Below are positions 4,203 through 5,468 of a stretch of 5,468 bases of DNA, in pieces. Each line of letters starts with the position of its first letter. Positions within the stretch are counted from its first letter, which is position 1. The notes under the pieces were generated by a model, which was not told the DNA's origin, did not search any database, and saw nothing but the letters and a program-made list of their open reading frames with translations. The DNA is from Pseudomonadota bacterium (GTDB lineage Bacteria > Desulfobacterota > Syntrophia > Syntrophales > JADFWA01), in the NCBI GenBank assembly GCA_030610915.1, contig JAUWQS010000136.1, positions 1 to 5,468 of the forward strand, read 5' to 3'. Both the position numbers and the translations under genes were made by a program.

Positions 4203-4721
4203 ATGAACGAATCGATAACAGACTTTTCATTTCTCGGAAGAGAATTTCTGACCTGGCTCTGGTTCAAAAGCGAAGAAAGAGACGGAACCATAATGGCGCC
4301 GGATGTGGGCGATATAGGAATTATATTTTTTCAAAAACTGATTCTTGAATCCGGAGAAGGCGAATATTCAGAAACAGTGGCCTGCAAAGGGATACATTCA
4401 GATCTTAATGAGGGAAAAGCCCCCTTGCGGAAAGGCAAGAAAATAAAGGAAGCCCGGATAAAGCTCGGCATAGAATCTGATGAATGTGAATTTACATTCA
4501 AGGCGGATAGTTTTCAAATTCAAACCATGAAGCTCCCTGCCACATTGAACATGGATGAAGAAGAAAAGGATAAAGAGGGGAGAATTCTTGAGAGAATTTA
4601 TCTCACAGAAACCGCTATTGGAATGATGGAAAAGCTCTTTTCTATGTTTCTCACCAAACGCCTCTCTGCGACATGGGATTCTGAAGAAGTGACCAGACTA
4701 AAAAAATGGATGCAGGAATAA
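4203..4721 (+). CDS. RdgC-associated protein, C-terminal-type partner
   Basis: A 172-aa acidic protein with no membrane segment. I start it at the ATG at 4203 because AGGGG stands about 5 nt upstream; a GTG at 4197 would add two residues. The opening FSFLGREFLTWLWFKSEERD (about 7-26) is the most striking part, and it matches a segment I know from the C-terminal part of deltaproteobacterial RdgC-like proteins. After it come a beta-rich middle with ILESGEGEYSETVACKG, the FTFKADSFQIQTMKLPA segment, an acidic stretch DEEEKDKEGRILERIY, and a C-terminal helix with MEKLFSMFLTKRLS. It lies on the same strand 268 bp after the rdgC-like gene and probably works with that product, as two chains of what is one chain elsewhere. 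I do not know its biochemical function. No catalytic motif is visible. Confidence 0.65.
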   Translation: MNESITDFSFLGREFLTWLWFKSEERDGTIMAPDVGDIGIIFFQKLILESGEGEYSETVACKGIHSDLNEGKAPLRKGKKIKEARIKLGIESDECEFTFKADSFQIQTMKLPATLNMDEEEKDKEGRILERIYLTETAIGMMEKLFSMFLTKRLSATWDSEEVTRLKKWMQE

Positions 4722-4763
4722 TAGCCGGCGACGTCATAGGGGAAGGTAGATCTGATTAATATT

Positions 4764-4850
4764 CCTTCAGCCCTAACAGCCTTCAGCCTAAAAACCTTCA
4801 GCCTATGTAAAGGTGGAAGGGGGAAGGTTTTTTCCTAACAGCCTTCAGCC
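4764..4850. repeat. Interspersed CCTTCAGCC repeats
   Basis: Four exact CCTTCAGCC copies (4764-4772, 4780-4788, 4795-4803, 4842-4850), mostly followed by CTAA or TA, fill the gap before the mutase gene. Related copies lie in the spacer before 4203 (4160-4191) and, inverted, right after the rdgC-like stop (3936-3952). They occur only between genes here. Function unknown. Confidence 0.7.
4790..4833 (+). terminator. Possible intrinsic terminator after the RdgC-like pair
   Basis: AAAAACCTTC (4790-4799) pairs with GAAGGTTTTT (4823-4832), 10 bp around a 23-nt loop, and the second arm ends in a run of six T. It follows the stop at 4721 by about 70 nt and precedes the next gene by 46 nt. The stem is AT-rich and the loop long, so the hairpin is weak, and it overlaps the CCTTCAGCC repeats. 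Confidence 0.35.
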
Positions 4851-4878
4851 TAAACAACCTAAATAGGAAGTGAATGAA

Positions 4879-5468
4879 ATGAATAACTTAGAAGAGATAA
4901 GAAAGGAGAAAGAGAGGTGGTATTCTCAGTGTGTTGATAGTTCCAGGGTAAGACCGAGGAAGACCTCCTGGGGCGCGGATCTTGATCTTATCTATACGCC
5001 CGATAATCTAACTGACACAGATTACCTGAGGGATATCGGTTTTTCAGGTGAATTTCCTTTTGTGAGGGGTGTCCAGCCCAGCATGTATCGGGGGAGACTA
5101 TGGTCAATGAGGCAGTATGCCGGTTTTGGAAGGCCGGAGGAGACAAATGCCCGTTACCGGCAATTATTGAAGGAGGGGCAGACAGGGCTCAGTGTCGCCT
5201 TTGATCTGCCGACTCAGAACGGCTATGACTCGGATGATCCCCTTGTAAGAGAAGAGGTGGGACGGGTAGGGGTGGCGGTTGATTCCCTGAAAGATTATGA
5301 GATAATCTTTGAAGGGATTCCCCTTGATAAGATTACGACCTCTATGACCTTAAACCCGACTGCGGCCGTCGGCCTGGCGATGTACGCAGCTCTGGCACAA
5401 AAGCAGGGTATTGGCCTCGATAAGATAGGAGGCACGCTGCAAAATGATATCCTGAAAGAATACCTGGC
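4879..5468 (+). CDS. Methylmalonyl-CoA mutase large (catalytic) subunit, 5' part
   Basis: The window holds 196 complete codons and runs off the right edge. The ATG at 4879 is preceded by AGGAAGTGA at good spacing; another ATG at 4874 meets a stop at once. The enzyme interconverts (R)-methylmalonyl-CoA and succinyl-CoA by a B12 radical mechanism in propionate metabolism. Recognisable family segments are [20 protein letters not shown] (60-79), YAGF (80-83), [20 protein letters not shown] (100-119), [13 protein letters not shown] (151-163) and [13 protein letters not shown] (184-196). Tyr80 matches Tyr89 and Gln188 matches Gln197 of the Propionibacterium mutase, both with a constant offset of nine. 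Tyr at that site favours methylmalonyl-CoA over isobutyryl-CoA or hydroxyisobutyryl-CoA mutase. The other diagnostic residue, Arg207, would lie just beyond the window. The short N-terminus suggests the form of about 550 aa with a separate B12-binding subunit, but this cannot be seen here. Confidence 0.9.
   Translation, partial: MNNLEEIRKEKERWYSQCVDSSRVRPRKTSWGADLDLIYTPDNLTDTDYLRDIGFSGEFPFVRGVQPSMYRGRLWSMRQYAGFGRPEETNARYRQLLKEGQTGLSVAFDLPTQNGYDSDDPLVREEVGRVGVAVDSLKDYEIIFEGIPLDKITTSMTLNPTAAVGLAMYAALAQKQGIGLDKIGGTLQNDILKEYL

Noticed and set aside
3760..4348. 84-codon minus-strand ORF and 67-codon plus-strand ORF around the RdgC-like spacer
   Set aside because: They are shadows of the two RdgC-like genes, without ribosome binding sites or family features.

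Overview
The window looks like chromosomal DNA of a Gram-negative, probably anaerobic bacterium of the deltaproteobacterial (Desulfobacterota-like) type. That placement is inference. It rests on a two-gene RdgC-like pair of a form I associate with that group, a stand-alone methylmalonyl-CoA mutase large subunit, and abundant short interspersed repeats between genes (AATTTCY, CCTTCAGCC and GTAGGGGC types). No rRNA, tRNA or CRISPR array is visible.

Left half (about 1-2740, all genes on the minus strand): a decayed type I restriction-modification locus with an embedded HEPN/MNT toxin-antitoxin pair. In transcription order it holds: an hsdM fragment without its 5' half, hence without the SAM-binding and catalytic motifs; a short possible DUF1016-like remnant; an apparently intact HepT-type HEPN gene with a strong ribosome binding site; and, overlapping it by 8 nt, an MNT nucleotidyltransferase fused in frame to the N-terminus of an HsdS specificity subunit. 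HsdS stops at an amber codon at the start of its second target-recognition domain (TRD2). That domain can still be read in the same frame for about 100 codons beyond the stop, until it breaks off at a short tandem repeat. Both hsdM and hsdS carry GC-rich palindromic elements inserted in frame within the coding sequence. The restriction-modification system therefore looks dead, while the toxin and antitoxin domains keep every key motif I can recognise.

Middle (2740-3334): about 600 bp with no convincing gene. It holds a sharp hsdM homology breakpoint, an orphan Shine-Dalgarno sequence, an inverted repeat and two very small doubtful ORFs.

Right half (plus strand): an RdgC-like protein (3335-3934), then a second ORF (4203-4721) that looks like the C-terminal part of the same deltaproteobacterial RdgC-like family. 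The 268-bp spacer between them is bounded by inverted copies of a short repeat. After a repeat-rich spacer comes the 5' part of a methylmalonyl-CoA mutase large-subunit gene (4879 to the window edge), a metabolic gene unrelated to the defence remnant.

The most interesting points are the antitoxin-HsdS fusion beside HepT, the two in-frame palindromic insertions in the same restriction-modification locus, the amber-interrupted TRD2, and the split RdgC-like pair.
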